Origin: Gnetum montanum
Taxonomy: Eukaryota > Streptophyta > Gnetopsida > Gnetales > Gnetaceae
Direction: 5' to 3'
Length of the DNA stretch: 64,000 bases
Assembly (NCBI GenBank): GCA_015680685.1
Contig: MNCI01022150.1
Span: 84,142 to 148,141, forward strand
Position numbers and translations under genes: made by a program. Positions within the stretch are counted from its first letter, which is position 1. Each line of letters starts with the position of its first letter. The notes beneath the pieces were generated by a model. It searched no databases. It was given only the letters and a program-made list of their open reading frames with translations, and was not told the origin of the DNA. This document shows positions 44,723 through 56,159 of this stretch, piece after piece.

Positions 44723-46470
44723 ATCAATTAATGTGGCTACTCAATTTTTCACCTTTTTGTTTTTCATCATTTTTAGTATATTTTTCTATTTCTTAAATAT
44801 TTTATACTTTCTTCTATATTTTACTTTATTTAGTTTGGATTACTCTTATGCTTTTCTTATGTTTTATTTTTCTTTATTACCACCAAGACTAATTGCAACT
44901 GTAGTTATCAATTAATAGTGTTTTGTACTATAATGTTATTTAATTGCTAATGTCTAGATTTTGTCTTTGAATTTTGATGTTGATAACTAAGACATGGTTT
45001 CTTTTTCATGATAATAGGTAGTGAGTCCATGTCATCCATCCATCCACAAAATTCTATTGTGTTTCCTTATTTTGAAAATATGTAGTCCCTTCTTAAATGA
45101 AACTTTTAAAGAATTTGTGACCTTGGTAGGTTCCAAACTTGGGAAGGACTAAATGGATAGACAAGGGTGTGACTTCAAGGGGATTTGACACTCTTTCTAC
45201 TTGCCTAACCTCTTGGATGCATGAGTATTTTTATTGATCTCTCATGATTTCAATGTCGACCAATAATAGGAAGCTAAATCTTTACACAGTGTGGTTCCCA
45301 TCAAAAAATCATAAAATCCAAAAAAATAAACAATAAAGGAAATTCAAAACACATCCCTTAGACAAAATAATGTCACTATAAGCACTCGTTATGGGACTAG
45401 AAAGATATGTTACCCATGCCTAATGATCCCCTCTATCTAAGGCCCATCACAGTTCCTACTTCTCTTTTAGGAATGGTGGTTGATCTGTGGAAATATTCTT
45501 GTGCCTTGAGGGTGGATTGATTTTAGAGTGTCAATGTGAAGTCATTGAAAGTGATTTTTTTTAATTCAGACTAAGGATGGATGTTATCAAGTCATACTAA
45601 CTACAAAAATCCACAAGGAACTTCATGTGGCCATGATACGAAACTTCATTTCACTCTCCACCTCATCCATCTATGTTTTCCATATCTCACCTCTTTTCAT
45701 GTTTTTTTTAATGTCTTAATTTGATGAATCAAAATTCGTAGATAGTTTCTTTGGTGATTTAGTCCTTAACTAATCATAATAATTATTCACCCATGTGGCC
45801 CACAAACTTCTTGGTTTCAAGACATGCAAGGGCATCAAGGCCATGAGCCTGCTATGGGGAGAATCCACTTGCATTCCCCTGGGTTTAGCTAGTTAACTTT
45901 CTCATCCCTTAGGTAATTTTGCACTCAAATCGTTAGTGTTCCACATTGGTTATGTCTAGTTGTGTGCTCCTTCATGGCATTTCTCCATCATTCTCCCAAT
46001 TAAATCTCTTTTTTTAAAAAAAAATACCTAGCCCTCTTCATGCATTTCATCATCTTCTGGGCTTCTTAGGCTTTCTTTGGACTCCAATTTCATGTTAAAA
46101 CTCTTTGTTTTCCCCTTGTTTTTAACAATGAAAATTTTGTCTCTCTGCTATGTTGATGAGATCCCATCGATGCAGGGAAAAAATTCTGTAAATAGTGTCC
46201 AACATGTAGCAAATTTTTGTCATTTGCTCTCAAATGGAGAAGGAGTTTTTGTAATTTTCAAAGCCCATAACTTTCAAACCACTTCTCTGATTTAGCTCAT
46301 TTTTCATTCTTTCAGTTATCAAAGGTGAGCTCTATGTTGTGGGGGTCACAAACCTTAAGTTTTTGATGAAATTTTTTTTGAATTTTTTCTAACTTCCACA
46401 AGGTTTAACTAATAAAATAACATTAAAATCACTAATTTAGGAGAGTTAAACCTTTTCAATGAACTCTAGT
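44721..46470 (+). other. 3' noncoding region of element C
   Basis: No gene. T-rich after pol (44733-44915 gives a spurious hydrophobic 60-residue frame), then blocks shared with A and B: CATTCCAAAATTGG-like and GTGGTTCCCATCAA near 45290, CATGCAAGGGCATCAAGGCCATGAGCCTGCTATGGGG near 45820-45860 (matching the minus strand of A at 8053-8095), and TTTTTTCTAACTTCCACAAGG near 46385. The 72-residue frame at 46077 has no support. Confidence 0.55.
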
Positions 46471-46813
46471 AGACATTAAAATGAAATGATATTAAAATAA
46501 TCAAACCTGCCATGATCACAACTTAGCCAAGTGTAACTAATTCAAAGAGATAAGGTACTCAAGTGTTATAAAGTTACACATCAACACTAATCCTTGATCA
46601 TGTTGTGATCATAGATAGCACATAGACCTAAGTGTCCACAAGAAGCAGAATCGTCCCAACCAAGGGACAAGCGACCTAAAACAGCTCCAAGAGTAGGCAA
46701 CTGAAACTCATGCAACGAGACCTCTTCGGTATAAGCTTGAAGTGAAATCTATTTGTTAGATTGCCCAAGTTGAAATAGAGCAATCCCACTGGGATGAGAC
46801 ATGAAGACCAAGG

Positions 46814-46830
46814 CCAAGCTCTGATGTCAC
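46814..46830 (-). promoter_or_regulatory. Possible initiator-tRNA-Met primer site of a lost element
   Basis: The minus strand reads TGACATCAGAGCTTGG, ten of twelve matches to TGGTATCAGAGC, the primer site typical of plant Copia elements. The surrounding 46600-46900 is unlike the gypsy elements and richer in GC. No Copia pol is seen nearby, so this is tentative. Confidence 0.3.
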
Positions 46831-46919
46831 TTTGACAGATGTCTAACTTAGGAAAATTTAGTATAAGAAAATTCAACATTCAATTCTCTAGGAGCTAAAC
46901 TTTGGAACTTTCTTACACT

Positions 46920-47520
46920 TTACCCCAGAAGATATAAGAACGTAGTTGTAGAGCTTTCCTAGGTGGCCCATCATCACTACTAGCAAGGAGTGCTACATAG
47001 AAGAGACATATCTCTCTGGAAACAACAAGTAGCTAGATGCCATTATGAAGATCAAGGACATTAGTATGTCCTTCTTAATGGAGGCCATCTCTCAGGCCCT
47101 AGATTTACTTGAAACTATGACCAATCTAGCAGAGATCTTAACATAAGTGGACCTAGAGGTCAAAAAGAAGTGGATCTAGTGGTGCTATGGAGTAGAATAC
47201 AAGGAGTATGATACACTGATAATGATAGAATGTGCCTATTACAAGATAGAAGCCTACCACCCCAATCCAATGATGAGGCCAAGCTAGATGATAGCCTTTT
47301 CTACTCATGCATGCAGCACTTTGAGCAATACATTCCCTATGAAACTTCCACAGCTAATCTAGTAGAGATAGAGAAGTCCTTTAAAGAGAACAAGTGTGGG
47401 AGGAAGGCACTCCTCTTCCTGTGCCTCATTAAAAAATTGTGCAAAAGGAGAGGAATGACCTACTACTCCAATTATACACTTAAACATGCTCCTTATGGTG
47501 ACTAAAAAATTTGGTTGCTA
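46920..47520 (+). other. Unidentified open frame region
   Basis: A plus-strand region with better coding look than its flanks. It reads KDISMSFLMEAISQALDLLETMTNLAEIL near 47060-47140 and WCYGVEYKEYDTLIMIECAYYKIEAY near 47180-47255; a different frame is open from 47230 to 47505 (91 residues, MCLLQDRSLPPQSNDEAKLDD, CMQHFEQYIPYETSTANLVEIE, ending HAPYGD). I cannot identify either. It may be the gag-like part of another retrotransposon, perhaps linked to the tRNA-Met-like site just left of it. Confidence 0.3.
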
Positions 47521-47534
47521 GAAAATCAAAGATC

Positions 47535-48989
47535 ACAACACATACAGCTTTAACCCCAAATCCCTAGGGCCTCCAAAAAAATTGGATTCAAGGTGCCCTA
47601 AATGGTCTGAAAAATCACCTATGGAATTAGAAAATACAAAATGAATATTATAAAGAAAAATGTAGATCTAGAGTCCATGAAGCAAATACAAATTACACAC
47701 AAACTAAAAATTTAAAAACTATATTAAAAGAATAAAGAATGAGTTCATGAGATGTGTACAAATGTTGGCTGCAAAAGAGAAAAGGAGGTTCACTTTAATG
47801 AAAGTTCAAGATCTGTTGAAGCTGATGAAATCAACTCCATGATCCAGATGTATTGCCACTCATGATGCTATCAAACCTCTTCTACTACTACTCTAGATCT
47901 GTAACATTGGTCATTGGTAGGAGGTTGAAAAATGTGAAAAATTTGGCTGTCAAAATGCTCCATGTTGGGAGTTGGGATTTCCAAGAATGCCATGTAGAAA
48001 CCAAAAATCCACAAGTCTCAGGGGGTAAGAAAGGAGATAACAAAGGGGCTAATAAGGCTATAGGGATCCCACACTGGAAGGCTCAAAGAAGTTACATTTC
48101 TTCAAGGTTGCAAGAGCTCTTGGAAGTCAAAATTGCCAAATGCTCTGAAATGCCAAAGTATGAAACTTGAAAATTGTATTGGGGTTTTGGTTTTATAGGT
48201 CCTTGGCCATGAAATGGATTGTAAATTGGCTACAATTCAACTATAATTTTGTTGCAAATTGGTTATAATTTTTCTGCAAATTTCTACCATGTACAAGTAA
48301 GATGGGTGTCCAAATTCAAGGGTTACCATATATGGTAGGTGCCAAACCCCCATGGCTATTCTATTTACTATAAATAGTAGTAGAGGTACACCATCTACAT
48401 TGGACGCAAATCTTTTACTTTGGACCTTCAACTTTCCTTGTTGGAATGCATAGTTAATGCTAAAGTGCATGGAGTGTTGAAATCTGGTCTTTGTGGCTTC
48501 TACACTAGGAAGATGTAGCTTCAATGCTACGAAAGAAAGTCAGACATCCCTCCATGCTAGGAATTATGAATTCCTCATCCTTCCATGTTGGAATCTACCC
48601 CACCACATTAGGAGTAGGTGATCCACATCCCTCCATGTTAGGGATAGGTGAGATCCATCCCATGTAGGTGTTTCCAGTGTAGAAAAGTGTATACCCCCCA
48701 TTCAACCCATCAAATTGCCATTTTTGGCGTCCCAAAGGGCATTTTTGACCACCCCCACCCCCACACTCCACCCCCCCCCCCCCTTCCTAGAAGCCCCAGA
48801 AGCCCAAATATATACACTTGGGCACTAAGGCTTTGGCCACTTATGAGGCATTTTTTCAATTCCAAAAGTATGAAATATGTGAGATTTTCCTTCATGGGTT
48901 ACAATCTTCACACTTACAATGAAGTTTAGCGTCAAGTTTCATGGGATGGGGTTACAAAGGTTACAACATGTACATTTGGTGGTGTTTCA
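47535..48989 (-). mobile_element. Outer 3' LTR of the D-type Tat-like element
   Basis: About 1.45 kb on the minus strand. The right end is set by TGAAACACCACCAAATG (minus strand, from 48989), the same start as the E1 LTR. The left end is where similarity with the second copy (50165 onward) stops, near CAACACATACA. It contains a C-rich tract (48747-48782) and short palindromic blocks with CCATGCTAGG or CCATGTTAGG (48540-48680). Its U3 lacks the 95-bp array found in E1, so it belongs to another subfamily. Confidence 0.6.
48747..48783. repeat. C-rich tract
   Basis: CCACCCCCACCCCCACACTCC followed by a run of about 13 C. On the LTR's own strand it is G-rich and could form a quadruplex. It is absent from the second copy because that stretch is deleted there. 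Confidence 0.7.
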
Positions 48990-50135
48990 TTGGCTCTTCT
49001 TTGTTTGTGTTTGGAGGATTGACCCAAGAGGCACCGACAAAGAATACAAAACATCACTGTAGGCCCACCATTGACATTCCCTCTCTACACTTGATCTAGT
49101 CATGCCAAACCATGCCAAAGAGTGCTTGTGATAATGGGATAAGGCTATGATGAGATGATGGCAGCAAGCTCATTAAGGAGATGGTAATGAAGGCTAATAA
49201 TGCATTCATAGTGTTGTCATCATGGTTATAGCATGACATTGACACCTTTTGAAGTGTTGGTCACTTGGCAAACGCATTTGAGGACCTAATCACTTCACTC
49301 CAAGGTTGCTTTGGCCATTGGACTTTAAGGATTCATTAGCCATTTGGATTCTTGACAATTTGATTCCTCATTTATTTTTTTTATTGTGGTGTAAAACCTT
49401 CATTGGGTTTCATTACCAAGGTCAGTTTAATATAGTTTTTCCCTTGAATGAGTTGCGTTACACTCAATGGAATTAGGGGGTTATCACATTGAACGAGATG
49501 TGTTACACTTGATGTACTTAATTTTTTTCCCAATAAATGAGTTATGTTAGATTCAAGTGGAGTTGAGGATGGAGCATGATGATGATATATCATATGACTA
49601 TAGTGCATGAGTGGTAAACATAGGTCAACACTGGTTTCTAATGTATGGAATCTCATAATCACAATACGGGGTTAGATTTAAGGAATGGTACTAGATGGAG
49701 GGTAATGGTATAAGCATTTTTGACATAACAAGAAAAATTCATTGAATCCTACACATTGAGGTCATGTGGTGACTTGCTATCATAATGGATTATACCCTTG
49801 CAATGGCTCCAGGCTTCATACTACAAACACAACTCCAAGAGGACAAGAAAACTAAGCAAACAAAACATGTTATAACATTACAATGCATATAGGCCACATA
49901 GAATGATAAAACCAAGCTACCCAAGTCACCAACATTGCCAGTTTAAGGTTGTGATGGGCCATGATACTATTTTAAGGCCTTGGCAAGCTGTGGTGCCAAT
50001 TTAAGGTTGTGATGGGCCATGTACCAATTTAAGGCCCTAGTAGGCCATATTGCCAATTTAAGGCCTTGATAGGCCGTATTGTCGATTTAAGGTCTCGATA
50101 GGCCATATTGCCCATTGAAGGCCTCAAAAGACCCC
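48990..50135 (-). other. 3' noncoding region with TTAAACTRG repeats, first copy
   Basis: Minus-strand order: repeats (50135-49926; units GGCCTATCAAGGCCTTAAATTGGCA-like, about 30 bp, some six to seven), then AGTTGTGTTTGTAG-TATGAAGCC near 49840-49800, and the purine-rich ACAAAGAAGAGCCAA at the LTR border (49010-48990). This is the same layout as E1 (4030-5431) but without pol to its right. Confidence 0.65.
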
Positions 50136-50159
50136 AACATATGTGTCTTAATTTTTCTT

Positions 50160-51780
50160 ATTTCAACACATACAACTTTAACCCTGAATCCCTAGGACCT
50201 CAAAAAAATGATATTCAAGGTGCCCTCGATGGTTTGGTAGATCACCCAAGGACTTATGAAATGTGAAATGAATATTGTAAAGAAAAATGGAGATCTAGAG
50301 TTTGGGAAGCAAATAAAAATTACACACAAACTGAAACTCTAAAAACTTTATTGAAAGAATAAAGAATGAGTTTAGAAGATGTGTACAAATATTGCTCAAG
50401 AGAGCAAAGGGGGTTCACTTTGACAAGAGTTCAAGATCCATTAAAGCCAATGCAGTCACCTTCATAATCTAGATGTCTTGTCACTCTCAATGCTATCAAA
50501 CCTCTTCTACTACTACTCTAGATCTACAATGTTGATCACTATTGGGGGGTTGAGAAATTCGAAACATTTGGTTGTTGAAATGCTCCACACTGGGAGTTGG
50601 GGTTCCCAAGAGTGTAGCGTAGAAACCAAAAAATCCACAAGTCTCAGGGGGTAACAAATGGGGTAACAAGGCTATAAGGGTTTCATTTTGGAAGGCTCTA
50701 AGAAGTTGAGTTTCTACAAATTTTCAAGAGCTCTTGAAAGCCAAAATTACTAAATCCTTAAAAATGTCAAAGTGTGGAACCTAAAAATGGTGTTGGGGTT
50801 TTGGTTTTATAGGTTCTTAGCAATGAAATGGACTACAAAATGGCTGTAATTTGGCTATAATCTCATTCCAAATTGGCTATAATTTTGCTACAAATTATTG
50901 CCATCTATAGTTAACATAGGTGTCCAAATTTGGGGGTTGCCATATATGGTAAGTGTCAAACCCCCATGGCCATTTTATTTACTATAAATAGTAACGGGGC
51001 CACACAATCTATGTTGGAGGTAGATCTTCTACACTAGGCCTTCAACTTTGAATGCATATTCAACACTGAAGTGCATGGAGTGTTGAAATCTAGTCTTTGT
51101 GGCTTCTATGCTAAGGGAGGAGGCATCAACAATGAGAAGATGGAGCTTGAACACTAGGGAAGAAGGTCAAACCATCCTCCATGCTAGGAGTAGGAGACCC
51201 ACATTCCTCCACACTAGGGGTAGGTGAGATCCATCCTCCTACAGGTGTTTCCAATGTAGAAAAGTGTATACCACTGATAAAACCCATCAAATTACCATTT
51301 TTGGCATCCCAAAAGGCATTTTTGACCATCTCCCCATTGAACTAGTTGTGTTTGATGGACTTAATTATTTTCCCACTGAATAAGCTACATTACATTCAAG
51401 TGGACTTGAGGATGGAGCATGATGAAGAGATATCAAATGGCTAGAATGTATCAGTAGTAAACATAAGTCAACATGATTTTCCAAGGTATGGAAGGTCATA
51501 GTCAGGTTATGAGGTTAGGCTCAAGAAGTGGTGCCAGATGAAGGGTAATGGTATATGCACTTTTGAAATAGTAGGATAAACTCACCAAATCTTGCACATC
51601 AAGGTCACTTGATGACTTGCTGCCATAATGAATTGCATCCTTGTGATGACTTTAGGCTTCATCCTGCAAACACAACTTTAAGAAGATAATAAAACCAAGC
51701 AAATAGAACATGTTATAACATTATAATGCATACAAGACACATAGAATGATAAAACCAAGCTACCTAGGTCACCAACATTT
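50160..51780 (-). mobile_element. Inner 3' region and LTR copy of element D, shortened
   Basis: A diverged direct repeat of 47535-49925. Matching blocks: CAACACATACARCTTTAACCC at 47535 and 50163, TGGGGTTTTGGTTTTATAGGT at 48180 and 50792, GTGCATGGAGTGTTGAAATCT at 48465 and 51072, GAGGATGGAGCATGATGA at 49564 and 51411, and ACATGTTATAACATTA near 49866 and 51708. Sequence matching 48750-49480 of the first copy, including the LTR start, is missing here. It follows directly after element D pol on the minus strand. Confidence 0.7.
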
Positions 51781-51960
51781 CCAATTTAAGGTTGTGGTGG
51801 GTCATGGTACTAGTTTAAGGCCTTGGTAACCTATGTTGCTAATTTAAGGTCATAGCAAACTATGATGCCATTTTAAGGCCATATTAGGCCATGGTTCTAG
51901 TTTAAGGTCATAGCAAATCATGTTGCCAGTTTAAGGCCTTGGTAGGCCATGATGAAGTAG
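51781..51960 (-). repeat. TTAAACTRG minisatellite, second copy, after element D integrase
   Basis: About six units of roughly 30 bp, on the minus strand TTAAACTGGCA or TTAAACTAG followed by a CATGG..CTA..AAGGCC variant, directly past the integrase C-terminus, as in E1 (4030-4335). Confidence 0.7.
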
Positions 51961-53060
51961 GCTTGCTTGTTGATGGTCATCTATGTTGTGGTTGTTGTAG
52001 ATTTCATGTAGGTCACATGTAAGGCTTTAGATGGAGTGGCTAACTACATTAGCCAACTCATTCCCATTCATGTTTGTGATTCTAAATGCTCCATTGCCAT
52101 AGCCTTTGGTGACAAGGAAGGGCCCCTTCCAATTGGCTAAGAATTTATCTGAATGCTTGTAGATGGTTTTGAGTATGAGGTCATCTTTCTTGATCTTATG
52201 CTTGGTCAAGTTATTGTGGTGCTACCATTTCTACGTCTCTTGATATTGCTTAAAGTATGCAAGTGCTTGCACACATTGCTCCTACATTTAGTCCAAGTTC
52301 GTTGTCCAAAACTCATTAATCTACTCATCATTGATGAAGTCAAATAGGATTAGTTGAAGCAATGGTACATGCAATTCAACTTTAGAACCATAAACTAATC
52401 TATAAGGTGTTACACCAATTGCCATACAGTAGTTTGTACGATAGGTCCAAAGTGCATGGATAAGTCACTCATGCAATTTGTGCTTGTTGTTATTAAGAAT
52501 CTTCTTGGGCAAGTTGATGATGGCCTTATTGCTTGCTTTTGCTTGTTCATTGGCTTGAGGATAATAAGGTGATGAGAAAGAATTCTTAATGCCTAGGTTG
52601 TGACAAAAATCCTTTGTTTCTTGGCTACTAAATTATGGTCCATTATCTATAACTATGATCATGGGTATGCCAAAACAAGTTGCAATGTTATCCAATATGA
52701 ATTTATAAACTTTTTCAAATGTTGTCCTTCTTGGGGGAATAGCTTCAACCCACTTTGTAAAGTATTCAGTTGTGGTTGCCCTAATGAAGACTTAGACATT
52801 ATAGGCCCAATGATATCCAAGCACCATCATTGAAATGACCATGTTATTTGAGTGGTATGTAACTTAGTCAGTGGTACATGTATTAGGTTACTACGTCGTT
52901 GGCATGTGTCACAACACTTAACCTTCTGTAGGTAGTCACTTTCTATATAGGGCCAATAATAGCCTAACTATTTAATCTTAGTGACCATTACTCTAGGTCC
53001 TTTTTTTCCACCACAAAAACCCTCGTGAACCTACTGTAGGAAAATTTTGGCTTTCATTTT
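51961..53060 (-). pseudogene. Integrase of Tat-like element D, catalytic Glu replaced by Lys
   Basis: Minus strand. The head ends CDTCQRRSN-like near 52910-52880; the core is WCLDIIGPMMSKSS near 52825-52795, then VIDNGP-FSS near 52650-52625 (second Asp present) and PQANEQAKASNK near 52560-52525. In E1 this last motif is PQANGQAEATNK, so the third catalytic residue is Lys (codon 52537-52539). A 60-residue open end (52209-52027) reads KIKKDDLILKTIYKHSDKFLANWKGPFLVTKGYGNGAFRI, the C-terminal chromatin-side domain. Stops and indels occur in between. Confidence 0.75.
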
Positions 53061-54180
53061 ACCTAAGCACTTTAACAATACAAGATCATAAGATCATTGA
53101 CATAATGTGTTATGACCTACAATGACATACTACTTTGATCATTTGTGTACAACATTATTTTAAGTAATAGTCAAGCCTTGTGAGGATTTATCATGCATAA
53201 GGTAAAATTTGATATTGTCATACCACTCCCTAGCAGAAGTAGTATGAACTACAATCACACAGGTATCCTCGACACTCTATGTGATGGGGATAGGATAGTT
53301 CACAATTACGTTGGGCAACTTACTCAACACATCTAGTGTTACACTAAGGGATAACATTGCAATTACATCAACTATGGAATTCTCATTTCATGGTATGTGT
53401 TGGATATCAATGTCTATGAATTACTATAACAATTATTTTCTAGGTCACAATAAGATTGTAAGTGTTTGGCTTTGCATGCATAAACCTCAATTACTTGGTT
53501 AACCACAAGTTATGAGTTACCTCTAATTGTTAATCACTTGATTCCTAGGTAATGAGCTACCATCATCCCTCTGATCAAATCCTCATACTCCACTATGTTG
53601 TTGGTTCATGAAAACTAAAAATGGTAGGTGAAGGATCAAATTTCACTAGATGGAAATGTTACAATGGTTGTGGCATTGGCCCCATGGGTAGTTGAAGCTT
53701 CATCAAGGTGCATGACCACATCATAGCCCTTGGGCACTTGGCTAACAATATTGATATGTTCATTGGGAAACTTCAGATCTATGGTTTTTTGGTCGTCAAT
53801 AGGCATGTGTGTTGTATAACTATAGCTTCACCATTCATTGAGAATTGAGAGATGTAATAAAGGTTAAACTTTGTTGTTGTGGCTTTCTATTGGGCTATAT
53901 GGCTGCTTTCATAGAAGTTGGTCATTATGGCTCTAAGCATATTATCTTTGCAAATGATGTTGACCTAGCTCCTAAAGAGGTAGTTTCTCCACTTCTTTAA
54001 TGAGAAGACTAGTGCTAGACAAGACTTCTTCACTTTAGTGTATCGGGTCTTGTGGGCAACTAATGCATGACTAACGTAATATATTGGCATTTTTGCTCCA
54101 TCCTCACATTTCTAACACAATAGAAATGTAATGGACATGTCGAAGATAGCAAGGTAAATGTAAAATGGTTTACCCTCTTA
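53061..54180 (-). pseudogene. Dual RNase H region of element D
   Basis: Matches the E1 segment 1686-2660 in reverse orientation: the gypsy RNase H near 54170-53830 and the second, RVT_3-like one near 53680-53300 (LVINNxR..., ending ANVIVNC-like). Both are badly decayed, and catalytic residues cannot all be read. The presence of the second domain supports the Tat clade assignment. Confidence 0.55.
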
Positions 54181-54960
54181 TGGAGGATAGACCATCAACA
54201 GTTGTGCCAACTCTTGCTTAAGGTTTTCAAAGGCCTCTTGGCATTGAGCCATACACTCATAGTTAACCCCTTTTCTTAAACAAGTGTTGCATGGGTTGTA
54301 GCTTATCCATAAGCCTAGCAATGATCCTACTAATAAATTGTACTTTGCCTTGTAATCCCTAAAGCTCCTTAAGGTTGGCAAGTGCTACTAATTTGGATAT
54401 GGCCTTAACATTATCAGCATCAACATGTATCCCTGCTTCAAATACTACAAAGTCAATCATCTTACTGATCTTGACATTGAAGACATACTTCTTGGGATTG
54501 AGCCTAAGCTCATACTTAAGTCGTTGTTTAAGCACAAGATCTAGGTCATTAGCATGGTTTTTGACCACTTTGGACTTAATGCCTATATCATCCACGTAAT
54601 CATTGAGCAAACCTAGCATGTAATTGCTAAAGATATAGGTCATGACTCTCTGGTGAGTTGCTCCTACGTTCTTAAGACCAAAGGGCATCATAGTCTAGCA
54701 AAGGGTACCCTAAGGGATCATGAAAGTCATGCTAAGTTAATGCTCTGGGTTGATCCTAATCTAGTTATATCCTAAGAACCCATCCATAAAGGACAATAAG
54801 GCATGTCCAGCCGTAGTATCAATAAGTTGATTAATACTAGGCAAAGGAAAGTCATCCTTGATGTTTGCCTTATTTAGATCTTAAAAATCAATGCAAATAC
54901 AGATACTCTTATTTTTCTTAGGGACTACCACTATGTTGGACACTCATGTTGCATAGTCAA
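54181..54960 (-). pseudogene. Reverse transcriptase of element D
   Basis: Minus strand. From right: VVVPKKNKSICICIDF near 54930-54885, LPSINQLIDTTAGHALLSFMDG near 54845-54785, then MMPFGLKNVGATHQRVMTYIF in a 110-residue open frame (54691-54359), YVDDIGIKSK near 54600 with the catalytic Asp pair intact, LRLNPKKYVFNVKISKMIDFVVFEAG and VALANLKEL. It is close to E1 RT over its whole length. Isolated stops (for example the end of the open frame at 54359) break it. Confidence 0.8.
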
Positions 54961-55440
54961 CAACCCTAATGAAACCATCTTGGTAGAGTTTTGTGATTTC
55001 ATCACGAACTACTAAGGCCAAATCAAGTCTAATCTTATGCACTTTTTGTATAACAAGTCTAATGTTAAGGTCTAGTATGATGTTGTGTTGTACTAGGCAT
55101 AGGTTTAGGCCTAACATAGCTTCATATGACCAAAAAAAGGTCTTAATATTGCCTTGTAGGACCTTGGTAATGTCTTGAGCCTATTGAGGTTCCAATGAGG
55201 AACTTAGTTGTAGCATTTTTGCCTCACCACCATGTGTCATGATAGGAAACTTAACCAAAGGACCTTCTGTTATGTCGCTTGCCTCTAAGTTAAGGATTTT
55301 GATTAGGTTTTCATGCCATTCTAGAGGTTTCTTTATTGAGGCTATGTAGTTGACAAGACTCCTAGGCTCAATCGAGGTCAATACACCATTCAACATCACT
55401 GTGAGGTTCACTTAGGCTCAAAGGTAAACTAATTTGCTTC
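54961..55440 (-). pseudogene. Region upstream of RT in element D
   Basis: A 76-residue open frame (55411-55181, MNLTVMLNGVLTSIEPRSLVNYIASIKKPLEWHENL, ending GGEAKMLQLSSSLEPQ) is followed after a stop by a reading that ends IKTFFWSYEAMLGLNLCLVQHNI and EITKLYQDGFIRVVDYAT. FxWSYEDMPGL and the F-I-V-Y segment are the known lead-in to RT in Tat polyproteins. Right of 55440 the coding signal is lost: protease and gag are absent. Confidence 0.6.
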
Positions 55441-56159
55441 CAAGTACTCATACTTCAGCCCTGCATGTCAACCATAAGCACATTAAGTAGCACATGGGTA
55501 AAGATGAGTAAATAATGCTAAAAGGCTATGAAATTATGCAAAAACATGCTAATCTAATGTCAAATAAAATGCAAATGAGATCATATGAGACTATACACAA
55601 AAATGCATAGATAGGTAGATGCGATGGATCAAAGGCTAAAAGCAAGGTCAAAACAAGGTCACAATAGGTCATAAGCTTGCTAGTTTAAGGCCTCAGTAGT
55701 CCATGATGCTAGTTTAGAGTCTTAGTGGACTATGATGCCAATTTAAGGCCTTAGCTAGCCATGGTCACATGGTGCCAAATGGTGGTTAGGGAAGATCAAA
55801 CCCTAGCATTCAATACTAATCAAAGGCTAAACTAGACCATACAAGGCTATAATAAGGATAAAAAAAATGAAATAAAATAATTATCAAGGCCAAATAAGGT
55901 CAACAATGCAACAATGGTCAAAAAATTTCATGATGATAAAACAAGGCAAAGTAGGAAATATATCATGAATTTTGGTCAAAACATGATGAACAGTGGTTAG
56001 ATTTTGCCAATTTTAGGCCTTAGTTATTTGTGAAGATCCAAGGGGAACATTTTTAGCTATTTGTGAATAGTTTTGGAGGGTATGAGAGCTCTAGGAGATG
56101 CATATAGGGTCTTAGGATGCATGTAAGGCTATCTGGTATTAGTCTGAGGTATCTAAAGG
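55441..56159. other. Noncoding sequence right of element D
   Basis: No gene. It includes a small TTAAACTRG repeat cluster (55678-55772) that would normally lie downstream of pol, so this stretch is from another copy or was moved. Confidence 0.4.
55678..55772 (-). repeat. TTAAACTRG repeat cluster, third minus-strand copy
   Basis: Three units of about 31 bp (AGTTTAAGGCCTCAGTAGTCCATGATGCT type on the plus strand), the same family as at 51781 and 49926, here on the far side of element D from where it is expected. Confidence 0.6.

Larger units (their letters stand above)
43359..46470 (+). mobile_element. Family 1 (Athila-like) element C, internally deleted, without LTRs
   Basis: A plus-strand remnant. 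A gag piece (43359-43540: NIPKFEDNHNANP, then LQNIEK, matching A at 14436-14245) is followed at about 43560 directly by integrase. The protease, RT, RNase H and most of gag, present as about 3.5-4 kb in A and B, are missing. After integrase comes the same kind of 3' noncoding region as in A and B, to about 46470, matching A down to 7400. No LTR is found at either end, so boundaries are approximate. Confidence 0.7.

Noticed and set aside
44733-44915. 60-residue hydrophobic protein after element C pol
   Set aside because: T-rich noncoding tail; the same position in A and B is not open.
48237-48524. 95-residue minus-strand open frame
   Set aside because: It lies inside the D-type LTR and is not open in the second LTR copy.
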